From the NCBI RefSeq assembly GCF_937127095.1, contig NZ_CAKZLP010000063.1:1-50807 (forward strand): a DNA stretch of 50,807 nt, given 5' to 3'. Position 1 is the stretch's first letter. Each line of letters begins with the position of its first letter. A model generated the notes under the pieces. It worked only from the letters and a program-made list of their open reading frames with translations, was not told the DNA's origin and searched no databases. This DNA comes from an uncultured Amphritea sp. Lineage in GTDB: Bacteria; Pseudomonadota; Gammaproteobacteria; Pseudomonadales; Balneatricaceae. Of the stretch, positions 39,080-47,509 are shown piece by piece. A program made the position numbers and the translations under genes.

Positions 39080-40444
39080 ATGAGCCAGCTTGAAACACTC
39101 ATTAACAGCAGTGACGAAAACCTTCTCACCCTGCTTTCCAGCCTGTGCCAGGGCGCCATCGCGATTGACCAAAAATGTCGCGTCGTCTGGCTGAGCCAAC
39201 AGTATCGCGAGTTTCTTGACCTCCCCAACGACGCAAACCTCAACGGCCTCCCTGTTGAAGAGATATTACCCACTACGCAACTACCCCGCGTCGTCAAAAC
39301 AGGCCAACCCAGCTTTCTCGACCTTATGCAGATTAACAACCGCTGGTGTGCCGTTACCCGACTACCGTTAAAAAACCCGGACGGTTCGGTATTCGGCGCG
39401 ATCGGTTTTATCTTCTATGACAACCTGAACAACCTTCAGCCACTGTTTGATAAATTTGCCCGACTGAAAAAACAACTGGTGTCCGAAAATCTGTTGCGTA
39501 CCAGCAAATATGAACTCGACGATCTGATTGGTAGTTCGACCCCGCTGCTCAAAATTAAACGCCAGGCGATCCGAGCGGCACAGCTTGATACCACTATCCT
39601 GCTATTGGGGGAAACCGGCACGGGCAAAGAGCTTCTGGCACAGGGCATTCATAATGCGTCCCCTCGCAGAGATGGCCCCTTTGTCGGCATCAATATGGCA
39701 GCATTGCCTGAATCCCTGGTTGAATCAGAACTGTTCGGCGCTGTTGCCGGGGCTTTTACCGGGGCGAGCAAAAGCGGACGACAGGGCAAAATACAGCTGG
39801 CCGCCGGCGGCACACTGTTTCTCGATGAGATCGCCGATATTTCAGCGGCAATTCAGGCAAAACTCTTACGAGTACTGCAGGAGCGGGAAGTTGAAGCCCT
39901 GGGCTCCAACCGTTTAGAAAAAGTTGATGTAAGAATTATTGCAGCAACATCGCGAAACCTTAAGCAACTCGTTGATGAGGGGCTGTTCAGAGAGGACCTT
40001 TACTACCGTCTGAATGTTCTCCCCCTTAGGCTGCCAGCCCTCCGGGACAGACTGTCTGATATACCCGCTCTCTGTGCCCATCTGTTGCAGAAAATATCCC
40101 AGGACTCGGGCCTTCCGGCGCTGGGTCTCAGCAGCGAGGCGATGACCTGGCTGCAACAATACCCATGGCCCGGCAACGTCAGGGAGCTGCATAACCGCCT
40201 TGAACGTGCCTGTGTGATGGCCGAACTGGATGCTATCTACCCGGACGACCTGGGTGCCGATGATATTGTGCAGTCGACCCCGATTGGCACGGATAACAGT
40301 CTGGCTCACAGCCGCGACAGAGCCGAATCGCAGATGCTGCAGCAAGCATTGGAACAATGTCAGCACAATAAAACCCGGGCAGCAAAACAACTGGGAATCT
40401 CCCGGGCGACCCTCTATAACCGCATCCGCCGCTTGAATATGTAA
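39080..40444 (+). CDS. Sigma-54-dependent PAS-AAA-Fis transcriptional activator
   Basis: A 454-residue enhancer-binding protein. The N-terminal part (about 15-120) fits a PAS sensor domain. The AAA domain has Walker A GETGTGKE (177-184), the sigma-54 contact loop GAFTGA (224-229), Walker B GGTLFLDEI (243-251) and an R-finger region FREDLYYRLNVLPLRLP. The C-terminal Fis-type helix-turn-helix reads HNKTRAAKQLGISRATLYNRIRRL. There is no receiver domain, so it senses a ligand or redox signal rather than phosphorylation. The frame is open 72 codons upstream of MSQLETL, but that part overlaps the zinc-ribbon gene and looks non-coding. The neighbouring sigma-54 promoter and CoA-transferase make those the likely targets. 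Confidence 0.93.
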   Translation: MSQLETLINSSDENLLTLLSSLCQGAIAIDQKCRVVWLSQQYREFLDLPNDANLNGLPVEEILPTTQLPRVVKTGQPSFLDLMQINNRWCAVTRLPLKNPDGSVFGAIGFIFYDNLNNLQPLFDKFARLKKQLVSENLLRTSKYELDDLIGSSTPLLKIKRQAIRAAQLDTTILLLGETGTGKELLAQGIHNASPRRDGPFVGINMAALPESLVESELFGAVAGAFTGASKSGRQGKIQLAAGGTLFLDEIADISAAIQAKLLRVLQEREVEALGSNRLEKVDVRIIAATSRNLKQLVDEGLFREDLYYRLNVLPLRLPALRDRLSDIPALCAHLLQKISQDSGLPALGLSSEAMTWLQQYPWPGNVRELHNRLERACVMAELDAIYPDDLGADDIVQSTPIGTDNSLAHSRDRAESQMLQQALEQCQHNKTRAAKQLGISRATLYNRIRRLNM

Positions 40445-40449
40445 AGGAC

Positions 40450-40488
40450 TGCATAAAAAATTAGACATAATTTATGCATAGCGTCTAA
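40450..40488. promoter_or_regulatory. Dyad upstream activator sites for the sigma-54 activator
   Basis: Two overlapping inverted repeats: TGCATAA-N15-TTATGCA (40450-40478) and TTAGAC-N16-GTCTAA (40461-40488). Both lie about 100-140 bases before the expected transcription start, the usual distance for enhancer-binding protein sites. Confidence 0.65.
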
Positions 40489-40531
40489 ATAGTTTTACAT
40501 CTCCCGCAGATTTTTTTGACCCGAGAAAAGA

Positions 40532-40544
40532 TAACTATTTGATA
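40532..40544. promoter_or_regulatory. IHF-like site between activator sites and sigma-54 promoter
   Basis: TAACTATTTGATA matches the inverted IHF consensus YAANNNNTTGATW at every fixed position and lies in an AT-rich stretch between the dyads and the -24 element, where DNA bending would help looping. Confidence 0.6.
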
Positions 40545-40563
40545 ATTATATAGTTACTGCTTA

Positions 40564-40579
40564 TGGCCCTGCATTTGCT
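40564..40579 (+). promoter_or_regulatory. Sigma-54 (-24/-12) promoter of the CoA-transferase gene
   Basis: TGGCCCTGCATTTGCT has the invariant GG and GC separated by exactly ten bases and matches the TGGCAC-N5-TTGCW consensus except at one flexible base. It is 48 bases before the CoA-transferase ATG; transcription should start near 40590. Confidence 0.87.
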
Positions 40580-40626
40580 ATAGATAGCTCTACTATTAAA
40601 AAAATAATAAACATCAGGATCTATCC

Positions 40627-42270
40627 ATGTCTAAGCAGATCAGTGCAGAACACGCCGCGCAACTTATCCCCGACAACGCTACACTCGCCACCGGCGGTTT
40701 TATCGGCATCGGTTTTGCCGAAGGCATTGCCAAAGCGATAGAGCAACGTTTTATTACCAGCCACCACCCGCAGAAGCTGGCACTGGTCTATGCCGCTGGC
40801 CAGGGTGATGCGCAACACCGAGGGCTGAACCACTTCGCCCATGAGGGGCTGGTACGTAAAGTGATCGGCGGCCACTGGGGATTGGCACCGGGCCTGGGCA
40901 AACTGGCGACAGATAACCGCATTGAAGCCTATAACCTGCCTCAGGGGGTCATCTGTCATCTATTCAGGGATATCGCTGCAGGAAAGCCCGGAACCCTAAC
41001 CAAAGTAGGCCTGCACACCTTTGTTGACCCGCGCCAGGACGGCGGTAAAATCAACAGTCGCAGCCGCGCCGATCAGGTAGAACTGATCAATCTTCACGGT
41101 GAAGAATATCTGTTCTATAAAGCGTTCCCCATCAACATCGCCCTGTTACGCGGTACCACTGCAGATGCGGATGGCAATATCTCTATGGAGCGGGAAGCAC
41201 TGCCTCTGGAATCACTGGCGATCGCTCAGGCCACCCATAACAGCGGCGGTAAAGTCATCGTACAGGTGGAACGCATCACCCATCAGCATCACCTGACACC
41301 GGACCGGATTAAAATTCCGGGAATACTGGTTGATCATGTCGTCGTTGCTGACCCTGCGGACCATCCGCAAACCTTTGCCGAACCATTCAATCCAGCCTAC
41401 TGTGGCGATGTCGTCGCCCCGATAAGCCTTGAGTTTGAACCACTGTCTGCCCGTAAGATCATCGGTCGCCGGGCATTGATGGCACTGCGTAAACAGTCGG
41501 TGGTCAACCTCGGCATCGGCATGCCGGAGATGGTTGCCACCGTCGCTGCAGAAGAGAAAATGCTGAATGACTTTACCCTTACTGTTGAGCCTGGTGGCAT
41601 CGGCGGACAACCGGCCAGTGGCCTCAGCTTCGGCGCGGTCAGCAATGCATCTGCGGTGATCGACCAGCCCGCACAGTTTGACTTCTACGACGGTGGCGGC
41701 CTCGATCAGGCATTCCTCGGGCTGGCCGAGAGCTGCCCTGAAGGCCATGTTAATGTCAGCCGTTTTGGCAACAAACTGGCAGGGGCTGGCGGCTTTATCA
41801 ATATTACTCAGAACACCCACGACCTTTACTTTCTCGGCACTTTCACCTCCGGCCCGCAACAGATTGAAATCAACGACGGTGAGATAAAGATTATCGAAAA
41901 TGGCCCGGTGAAAAAGTTTCGCCGCCAGGTGCAGCAGATAACGTTCAATGGGGAATATGCAATACAACAGGGCCACACCGTCACCTTCATCACCGAGCGG
42001 GCAGTGTTTATGCTCACCGCTGAAGGATTGAAACTCACCGAAATAGCTCCGGGTATTGATCTGCAAAAAGATATTATAGAGCAGATGGAGTTCACGCCCC
42101 TCATCGATGAAAACCTGATACAGATGGATACGCGTCTGTTTAATCAGGGGCCGATGAACCTGCAATACAGCGGCAGCCACCCAGCGGGGCATATGCGTAA
42201 AGTCTGGTCACAATTGGTGACTAACCGTGACGATGAAGCCGAAGATTTAGAAAACTGTATCGCCAGTTAA
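40627..42270 (+). CDS. Family I acyl-CoA:carboxylate CoA-transferase (fused alpha-beta, YdiF/propionate-CoA-transferase type)
   Basis: A 547-residue enzyme with the alpha and beta halves in one chain, as in YdiF and propionate CoA-transferases. It moves CoA between acetate, propionate or other short acids. The N-terminal ATGGFIGIGFAEGIAKAI segment is the alpha half; the beta half has the catalytic Glu (about E321) in LTVEPGGIGG and the conserved NLGIGMPEMVA before it. AGGA lies seven bases before the ATG. It is controlled by a sigma-54 promoter and follows a PAS-type activator. The actual acids used are unknown. Confidence 0.93.
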   Translation: MSKQISAEHAAQLIPDNATLATGGFIGIGFAEGIAKAIEQRFITSHHPQKLALVYAAGQGDAQHRGLNHFAHEGLVRKVIGGHWGLAPGLGKLATDNRIEAYNLPQGVICHLFRDIAAGKPGTLTKVGLHTFVDPRQDGGKINSRSRADQVELINLHGEEYLFYKAFPINIALLRGTTADADGNISMEREALPLESLAIAQATHNSGGKVIVQVERITHQHHLTPDRIKIPGILVDHVVVADPADHPQTFAEPFNPAYCGDVVAPISLEFEPLSARKIIGRRALMALRKQSVVNLGIGMPEMVATVAAEEKMLNDFTLTVEPGGIGGQPASGLSFGAVSNASAVIDQPAQFDFYDGGGLDQAFLGLAESCPEGHVNVSRFGNKLAGAGGFINITQNTHDLYFLGTFTSGPQQIEINDGEIKIIENGPVKKFRRQVQQITFNGEYAIQQGHTVTFITERAVFMLTAEGLKLTEIAPGIDLQKDIIEQMEFTPLIDENLIQMDTRLFNQGPMNLQYSGSHPAGHMRKVWSQLVTNRDDEAEDLENCIAS

Positions 42271-42287
42271 CAGATAGCTTTTCAGCC

Positions 42288-42309
42288 AGCCTTAGTCAAT
42301 ACTGAGGCT
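42288..42309 (+). other. Hairpin after the CoA-transferase gene
   Basis: AGCCTTAGT-CAAT-ACTGAGGCT, a nine-base stem with one G-T wobble, 18 bases after the stop. There is no T-run, so it is more likely an mRNA end-stabiliser or weak terminator than a strong one. Confidence 0.4.
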
Positions 42310-42336
42310 ATCACTTGCGCGGCTTAAGGACAGTCT

Positions 42337-42831
42337 ATGAAAATGCTGACACTGGTACGGCACGCTAAATCAAGTTGGGACGACCCGGAACTGTCCGACT
42401 TTAACCGCCCCCTGAACAAACGCGGTAAGCGGGATCTGCCGTTGATGGCCGACCGTTTACAGGCATTTGGCATACAGCCAGACCTCATCCTCAGCAGCGG
42501 AGCCCGCAGAGCGATCACCACCGCCGAGCAGGTGGCCCTGGCGCAGGGCTATCCTGCCAACAATATCATTGAAGTGCCTGAACTGTATCACGCCCGGGTA
42601 GAGACCCTGATCAACCTGTTGCAGGGACAGTCAGATCACTATCGGCATCTTATGGTGGTCGGGCATAATCCAACCCTGGAGATGGCAGGCTACTTCCTCA
42701 CCCATGAAACAGTTGCCAACTTTCCCACCTGCGGGGTCATGCAGATCGCCCTCAGCATTACCTGCTGGGAGGAACTATCGGAATCCTGTGGCACCCTGGA
42801 ACGGCTGGATTATCCGAAACTGCACCAATAA
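42337..42831 (+). CDS. SixA-type histidine phosphatase family protein
   Basis: A 164-residue member of the phosphoglycerate mutase-like phosphatases. The LVRHAKSSW segment holds the catalytic RH pair, and the second His is in MVVGHNPTLE; NKRGKRD and LILSSGARRA are conserved flanks. Length and pattern match SixA, which dephosphorylates phosphohistidine proteins. The phosphoprotein target is not evident here. It is co-directional with the AEC transporter gene. Confidence 0.9.
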   Translation: MKMLTLVRHAKSSWDDPELSDFNRPLNKRGKRDLPLMADRLQAFGIQPDLILSSGARRAITTAEQVALAQGYPANNIIEVPELYHARVETLINLLQGQSDHYRHLMVVGHNPTLEMAGYFLTHETVANFPTCGVMQIALSITCWEELSESCGTLERLDYPKLHQ

Positions 42832-42921
42832 CAACCCGACACTAGAGAGCACTTGCAGCATAGGTGTATACTGGGTCAATACCTCACTTCGCCTTTTAAT
42901 CTGCATAATGGAATCGCTGCG

Positions 42922-43878
42922 TTGAGCCTTTATATCGACACGCTGTTATTTACCAGCAACATTGTTGCGCCGATCTTCTTTATCGTTTCGCTCGGTTATC
43001 TGCTCAAACGCTGGCGTATTATTGATCAGGGCTTTATCGACACCTCGTCGAAACTGGTGTTTACCATTACCCTGCCGGCGCTGGTGTTTATGAGCATCTC
43101 CCGGATGGACTTTCAGGCGGTTTTCAATCCTACGCTCCTGGGTTACTTCATCATCAGCACGCTCATCAGCGTTGCTATCCTCTGGCAGGCCAGTAAGTAT
43201 TTCATCAAAAAACCGGAAGACCTCGGAGTGTTTATTCAGGGATCATTTCGGGGCAATTACGGCATTATCGGACTTGCGATCAGTTTTAACATGTTCGGCA
43301 ACAGCGGCCTGGCGCTGGCTTCACTGTTACTGGTCTGCGTCATCCCGCTCTACAATGTACTCTCAGTTCTGGCGTTATCATTACCGATGCAACAAACCAA
43401 TGGACCCAGCATAACCCGCCCGATCAAAGAGATCGCCCGCAACCCGCTGATTATCGCTGTACTGCTGGCACTGCCGTTTTCCTATTTTGGCTGGGGACTG
43501 ACAGCCGTGGGAGATAAGATCGGCAACTATTTTGCCAGCCTGACGCTACCGCTGGCACTGCTGGCGATCGGCGGATCACTCAACCTGAGAAGCCTGCGGG
43601 ACACCTCCGGTCAGTCCAGCTGGTCAACCCTGATCAAACTGGTGATTATGCCGCTGGTTCTCACCTTTGGTGCCTGGCTGTATGGTTTTAAAAGTCAGGA
43701 ACTGGGCATTCTGTTTGTGCTGTTTGGTTGCCCAACAGCTGCAGCCAGTTTCATTATGGCGAAAGCGATGGGGGGCAACGCTCAACTGGCGGCCAACATT
43801 ATTCTGACCACCACACTGGGCTCTGTTATCACCCTCAGTGCGGGGATCTATTTTTTACGTTTATGGAATCTGATCTGA
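42922..43878 (+). CDS. AEC (auxin efflux carrier) family transporter
   Basis: A 318-residue membrane protein with about ten helices. The early segment IVAPIFFIVSLGYLLKRW and the mid-region Asn/Gly-rich FRGNYGIIGLAISFN, then FGCPTAAASFIMAKAMGG, are hallmarks of the bacterial AEC family, which moves organic acids such as malate or malonate. The start is chosen as TTG 42922 because GGA lies about eight bases upstream and this gives the family length; an earlier in-frame TTG at 42853, with AGAGAG close by, is possible. Substrate unknown. Confidence 0.85.
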   Translation: MSLYIDTLLFTSNIVAPIFFIVSLGYLLKRWRIIDQGFIDTSSKLVFTITLPALVFMSISRMDFQAVFNPTLLGYFIISTLISVAILWQASKYFIKKPEDLGVFIQGSFRGNYGIIGLAISFNMFGNSGLALASLLLVCVIPLYNVLSVLALSLPMQQTNGPSITRPIKEIARNPLIIAVLLALPFSYFGWGLTAVGDKIGNYFASLTLPLALLAIGGSLNLRSLRDTSGQSSWSTLIKLVIMPLVLTFGAWLYGFKSQELGILFVLFGCPTAAASFIMAKAMGGNAQLAANIILTTTLGSVITLSAGIYFLRLWNLI

Positions 43879-43919
43879 TTACGATAAGATAATCCTATTC
43901 AGATATACGGGGTATTGCG

Positions 43920-45176
43920 ATGCTGCTGGCCTTTTTAGACAACTTGCTAAACCTGTTTCTCGATACAGCTATCTGGCTACTCTTCGGTCTGATTCTGGCA
44001 GCCATACTGAAAGGCTGGATCCCCACCTCACTGGTAAAGCGGTGGCTTAGTGGCAAAGGTGCCGGATCGGTTATCCGGGCAGCCTTCATCGGTGCGCCGC
44101 TACCATTGTGCTCATGCGGCGTATTACCCACCGCCATAGGCCTGCGACGCTCGGGTGCATCCAAGCCCGCCACCGTATCATTCCTGGTTGCCACACCTGA
44201 AACCGGGGTTGACTCAATCTCAGTAACTTATGCCTTGCTGGGGCCTGCGATGGCGGTCATCAGACCCATATCCGCAATCGTCAGCGCCATTGTCAGCGGC
44301 CTGTTGATCATTCTGTTTGATCGCGACGACACCCATGAAAAACAGAGCCCGCCGACAAAAGCAACGCCTGAGAAAGTAAGCAGTTGCTGTAGTACAAAAA
44401 CAGCCGTTGCCAGTCGTCTCTGTTGCGGTGAAGAAGAAGAAGAAGAAGAAGAAGAGGTTTCCAGTAACTGTTGCAGCACTAACAAGGACGAAGCTTCCAG
44501 CAGCTGTTGCAGCAGTAAAGAAAAAACAGAGGCTTCTGGTAGCTGTTGCGGCAGTATAGAAGAGCCCATCGCAGCCTCATCCGACGGCTGCGGAGGGCTT
44601 CAGACTGAAGTCAAAAAACCCGGCATTCTCGCAGGTCTGCAGTTCGCCATTGTCGATATTCTTGACGATATATCCAAATGGCTAACCATTGGTCTGATAC
44701 TGGCAGCAGTTATCGCTACTCTGGTAGAGCCATCAAGCCTGAGCCAGTGGGGTAGCGGCCTCACTGGAATGCTACTGATGCTGATCGTAGGTCTGCCGCT
44801 GTATATCTGCGCTACAGCATCGACACCGCTGGCCGCTGCGCTGTTGGCCGCAGGCATGTCTCCCGGCGCCATCCTGGTGTTCCTGTTAGTAGGCCCTGCA
44901 ACAAATATTGCATCAATTGGTATTCTCAGCCGTGAACTGGGCGTGAGGGCAGTCATCATCTACCTCTGCGGCATCAGTATCTGCGCGGTTATGCTAGGGC
45001 TGGCAACAGACATTATCCTTAACAGCCAGACACTCAGCGTTGGTACAGCAATGGCCCATCATGACTCAGAGGTCTTTACCCTACTCAAATGGGTTGCGGC
45101 TATTCTACTCTTCGTACTGGCGGTTAAACCCCTGCGACAGCTATTTTGGAGAAACAACAAGGCAGCCTGCGCATGA
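43920..45176 (+). CDS. SO_0444-type permease, probable metal efflux, with Cys-Cys/Glu loop
   Basis: A 418-residue membrane protein of the DUF318/permease family. Helices 1-4 lie at about 5-35, 50-75, 85-110 and 112-135, and helices 5-8 at about 235-405. LPLCSCGVLPTA (62-72) is the conserved motif with a CxC pair. The loop between the halves (about 136-232) is very unusual: five Cys-Cys pairs at 156-157, 168-169, 184-185, 196-197 and 209-210, a lone C224, and nine consecutive Glu at 171-179. Cys-rich loops fit metal binding; family members are named Cu/Zn efflux proteins (annotation knowledge, not proof). It overlaps the ankyrin gene by four bases. Confidence 0.85.
   Translation: MLLAFLDNLLNLFLDTAIWLLFGLILAAILKGWIPTSLVKRWLSGKGAGSVIRAAFIGAPLPLCSCGVLPTAIGLRRSGASKPATVSFLVATPETGVDSISVTYALLGPAMAVIRPISAIVSAIVSGLLIILFDRDDTHEKQSPPTKATPEKVSSCCSTKTAVASRLCCGEEEEEEEEEVSSNCCSTNKDEASSSCCSSKEKTEASGSCCGSIEEPIAASSDGCGGLQTEVKKPGILAGLQFAIVDILDDISKWLTIGLILAAVIATLVEPSSLSQWGSGLTGMLLMLIVGLPLYICATASTPLAAALLAAGMSPGAILVFLLVGPATNIASIGILSRELGVRAVIIYLCGISICAVMLGLATDIILNSQTLSVGTAMAHHDSEVFTLLKWVAAILLFVLAVKPLRQLFWRNNKAACA
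44430..44456 (+). repeat. GAA triplet repeat encoding nine Glu
   Basis: Eight GAA codons followed by GAG in the permease loop. Slippage would change loop length in steps of one residue without breaking the frame. Confidence 0.95.
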
Positions 45177-45799
45177 GTTTTTTCACCCGGCGCAGCCTGA
45201 ATAAGTTGCAACAAGCGGTGATTTCAGGGGATCTCGCTTTACTGAAGAAACAGTTTAATAAGCTCGATCAGACACTTTTGACAGAACACCCGTTCAGCTA
45301 TGAAAACCGAATCTGCAACCTGCCCGAACTGGCCATTTATTCTGGTCAACCAAAGTCTTTAGAGCACCTGTTACAAGCGGGCTGCAGCCTGGAAACAGTC
45401 CACCCTGAACCACTGCTTTATCAGGCACTGCAACATCCGCAACAGAGTCTTAAACTGATCACCGTATTACTCCAGGCAGCAATCCCTTTAGACTATCCGA
45501 ACAGCGATCCACAGCACGCCCTGTTTGCCTGTTTCCGCTTCTGTCCCACCAGTAGCCTAATGCTGCATTTGAGTCGTCTGAACGAATACGGGGCCGATCT
45601 CAACCAGGCAGATGCAGAGGGCCAAACGGCTCTACTACTGGCCTTGCAGTCAGAACATAAACCGCTGGTGCAGATGCTGATAAACAGTGGGGCAGAGATG
45701 CCGGAAACGATCCCGCAGGGCTGGTGCAGTGAGGAGATCACCGGCTACGCCAGACGGCTGGCCGATGATCTTAAGATCAGACAGATGATGCTCGTCTAA
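45173..45799 (+). CDS. Ankyrin-repeat protein coupled to the permease
   Basis: A 208-residue soluble protein. Two ankyrin-like units are clear: LPELAIYSGQPKSLEHLLQAG near residues 45-65 and TALLLALQSEHKPLVQMLINSG near 150-171, with degenerate units between. The ATG overlaps the permease stop by four bases (ATGA), so translation is coupled. Longer frame starts inside the permease gene are not supported. Ankyrin repeats mediate protein binding, so it may act on the permease loop (inference). Confidence 0.83.
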   Translation: MSFFTRRSLNKLQQAVISGDLALLKKQFNKLDQTLLTEHPFSYENRICNLPELAIYSGQPKSLEHLLQAGCSLETVHPEPLLYQALQHPQQSLKLITVLLQAAIPLDYPNSDPQHALFACFRFCPTSSLMLHLSRLNEYGADLNQADAEGQTALLLALQSEHKPLVQMLINSGAEMPETIPQGWCSEEITGYARRLADDLKIRQMMLV

Positions 45800-45821
45800 C
45801 AGGCGCTGTTAACCCTCAGTA

Positions 45822-46175
45822 TTACTTTTTCAGCGCCGCAATCACCGACACCTCGACCAGCAACTCGGGGCGCGCCATCCGCGCTTCAACGCAGGCACGG
45901 GCCGGCGCATATCCTTCCGGCACCCAGCTGTCCCACACCTCATTCATCTCGGCAAAGTCTTTCATATCACGAATATAGAGGGTCGCAGAAAGGATATGTT
46001 GGCGATCACTGCCCGCCTGTTGCAGCAGTTGATCAACCTTCTCCAGCATGGTTGCCGTTTGCTCTTTGATGCCTGCGGCAGCATCTTTAGCCACCTGGCC
46101 ACAGAGATAAACAGTATCATTATGGATAACAATACGGCTCATCCGCTGGCCGATCTCCTGACGTTCAATAGACAT
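45822..46175 (-). CDS. RidA family protein (YoaB-like)
   Basis: A 117-residue protein of the YjgF/RidA superfamily. The [19 protein letters not shown] strand-turn, the [15 protein letters not shown] segment and the [19 protein letters not shown] end, with its conserved Arg, fit the YoaB-like branch. RidA proper destroys reactive enamine/imine intermediates; in this branch the reaction is often unproven. Convergent with the ankyrin gene; a weak inverted repeat (GGCGCTG 45802-45808 with CAGCGCC 45831-45837) lies between them. Confidence 0.88.
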   Translation of the reverse strand: MSIERQEIGQRMSRIVIHNDTVYLCGQVAKDAAAGIKEQTATMLEKVDQLLQQAGSDRQHILSATLYIRDMKDFAEMNEVWDSWVPEGYAPARACVEARMARPELLVEVSVIAALKK

Positions 46176-46342
46176 GATTATTCACCCTTAATAAAACCAG
46201 AGATTGTAGTAGATCAGCCGCCAGACGTCAGCCAGATGCGTCTGAATTCAGACCCATTGCTGGTGAAAACCGATAAAGTCGGAAAAATATCAGAAAATAA
46301 GACTAACGCACGAGAATAACAGGCCCGACTGGCCGCTACCCC

Positions 46343-46738
46343 TCAGAGACGCGGAATTTCAATCGCCGGACAACGATCCATAACCACCTGCAGCCCAGCG
46401 GCCAGGGCTTTTTCAGCAGCCGGTTCATTGATGACCCCCAACTGCATCCAAACCGTTTTCGCATGTACTGCAATGGCTTCATCAACGATATCACCGGCTT
46501 CAGCAGAGTTGCGGAAGATATCCACCATGTCGATCGGCTCTTTAATATCAGCCAGCGAAGAAACCACCTCACGACCATGTATCTGCTCTCCCACTTTAAG
46601 CGGGTTCACCGGAATCACGTTATAACCTTTAGCCAGCAGAAAATGCATCACCTGATTACTGGCGCGGTGGGATTTAGGGCTTGCCCCCACCATCGCAATC
46701 GTTTTGGTATTTGCTAATATCTGACGAATAGTTTCCAT
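46343..46738 (-). CDS. CoA-binding domain protein (YccU-like)
   Basis: A 131-residue single-domain protein with the CoA-binding Rossmann fold. AMVGASPKSHRASNQVMHFL is the nucleotide-binding start and VWMQLGVINEPAAEKALAAGL, then VMDRCPAIE, complete the family pattern. The exact reaction is unknown. It lies 15 bases after moeB on the same strand and is probably the end of the hemA operon. Between it and the RidA gene (46176-46342) I see nothing supported. Confidence 0.88.
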   Translation of the reverse strand: METIRQILANTKTIAMVGASPKSHRASNQVMHFLLAKGYNVIPVNPLKVGEQIHGREVVSSLADIKEPIDMVDIFRNSAEAGDIVDEAIAVHAKTVWMQLGVINEPAAEKALAAGLQVVMDRCPAIEIPRL

Positions 46739-46753
46739 TATATACGGTACCTC

Positions 46754-47509
46754 TTAATTATTTTTATCACCGCAGCAGGGACACTCAGGGTCCCGTCGCA
46801 GCGTCAGTGTTCGCCAGTCCATATGGCGACCGTCCAGCAGTAATAACCTGCCCACCAGCGGCTCACCGAGACCCGCCAGCACTTTCAAAGCTTCCATCGC
46901 CTGCACCGAACCGATAATACCTACCAGCGGTGCCAGCACCCCACTCTCAGAGCAGGTGAGGTTTTCCTCGTCGCCGTCCCGATAGAGACAGCGGTAACAG
47001 GGCGCATCTTCACTGCGGGGATCAAACACCGCCACCTGCCCTTCCAGGCGAATCGCCGCTCCTGAAACTAGCGGAGTTTTATGCTTCACACAAGCAGCAT
47101 TCACCGCAAAACGGGTAGTAAAGTTATCGCAGCAATCCACCACCAGATCACTTTCAGACACCTGTTTTTCCAGTGCTGCGGCGTCCAGGCGAGCATTAAT
47201 GGCCACCACATCGGTATCGGGATTCAGCGCTGCAAGCGTTGCTTTTGCCGAATCAACCTTAGCCATGCCGATGGTCTCTGTACGATGCACGATCTGTCGT
47301 TGCAGATTGGTCAGCTCAACCTGATCATCATCCACCAACACCAGCCGTCCAACACCTGCAGCGGCCAGATACATCGCCACAGGACTGCCCAGCCCACCCA
47401 CGCCGATGATCAGCACGGAAGCCTTTAACCAGGCTTCCTGCCCGGCAATATCTACCTCGGGCAACATAATCTGTCGACTGTAACGCAACAGCTGATCATC
47501 ATTCAGCAT
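46754..47509 (-). CDS. moeB: Molybdopterin-synthase adenylyltransferase MoeB
   Basis: A 251-residue E1-like enzyme that adenylates the C-terminus of MoaD (or a ThiS-type protein). The ATP site is GVGGLGSPVAMYLAAAGVG and the Asp/Arg segment is LVDDDQVELTNLQRQ. Two CxxC pairs, CYRC and CPCC near the end, form the zinc site. The catalytic-type Cys region LTCSESGVLAPLVG is present. It overlaps prmC by seven bases. MoeB versus ThiF cannot be fully separated, but the hemA-prfA-prmC context favours MoeB. Confidence 0.92.
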   Translation of the reverse strand: MLNDDQLLRYSRQIMLPEVDIAGQEAWLKASVLIIGVGGLGSPVAMYLAAAGVGRLVLVDDDQVELTNLQRQIVHRTETIGMAKVDSAKATLAALNPDTDVVAINARLDAAALEKQVSESDLVVDCCDNFTTRFAVNAACVKHKTPLVSGAAIRLEGQVAVFDPRSEDAPCYRCLYRDGDEENLTCSESGVLAPLVGIIGSVQAMEALKVLAGLGEPLVGRLLLLDGRHMDWRTLTLRRDPECPCCGDKNN

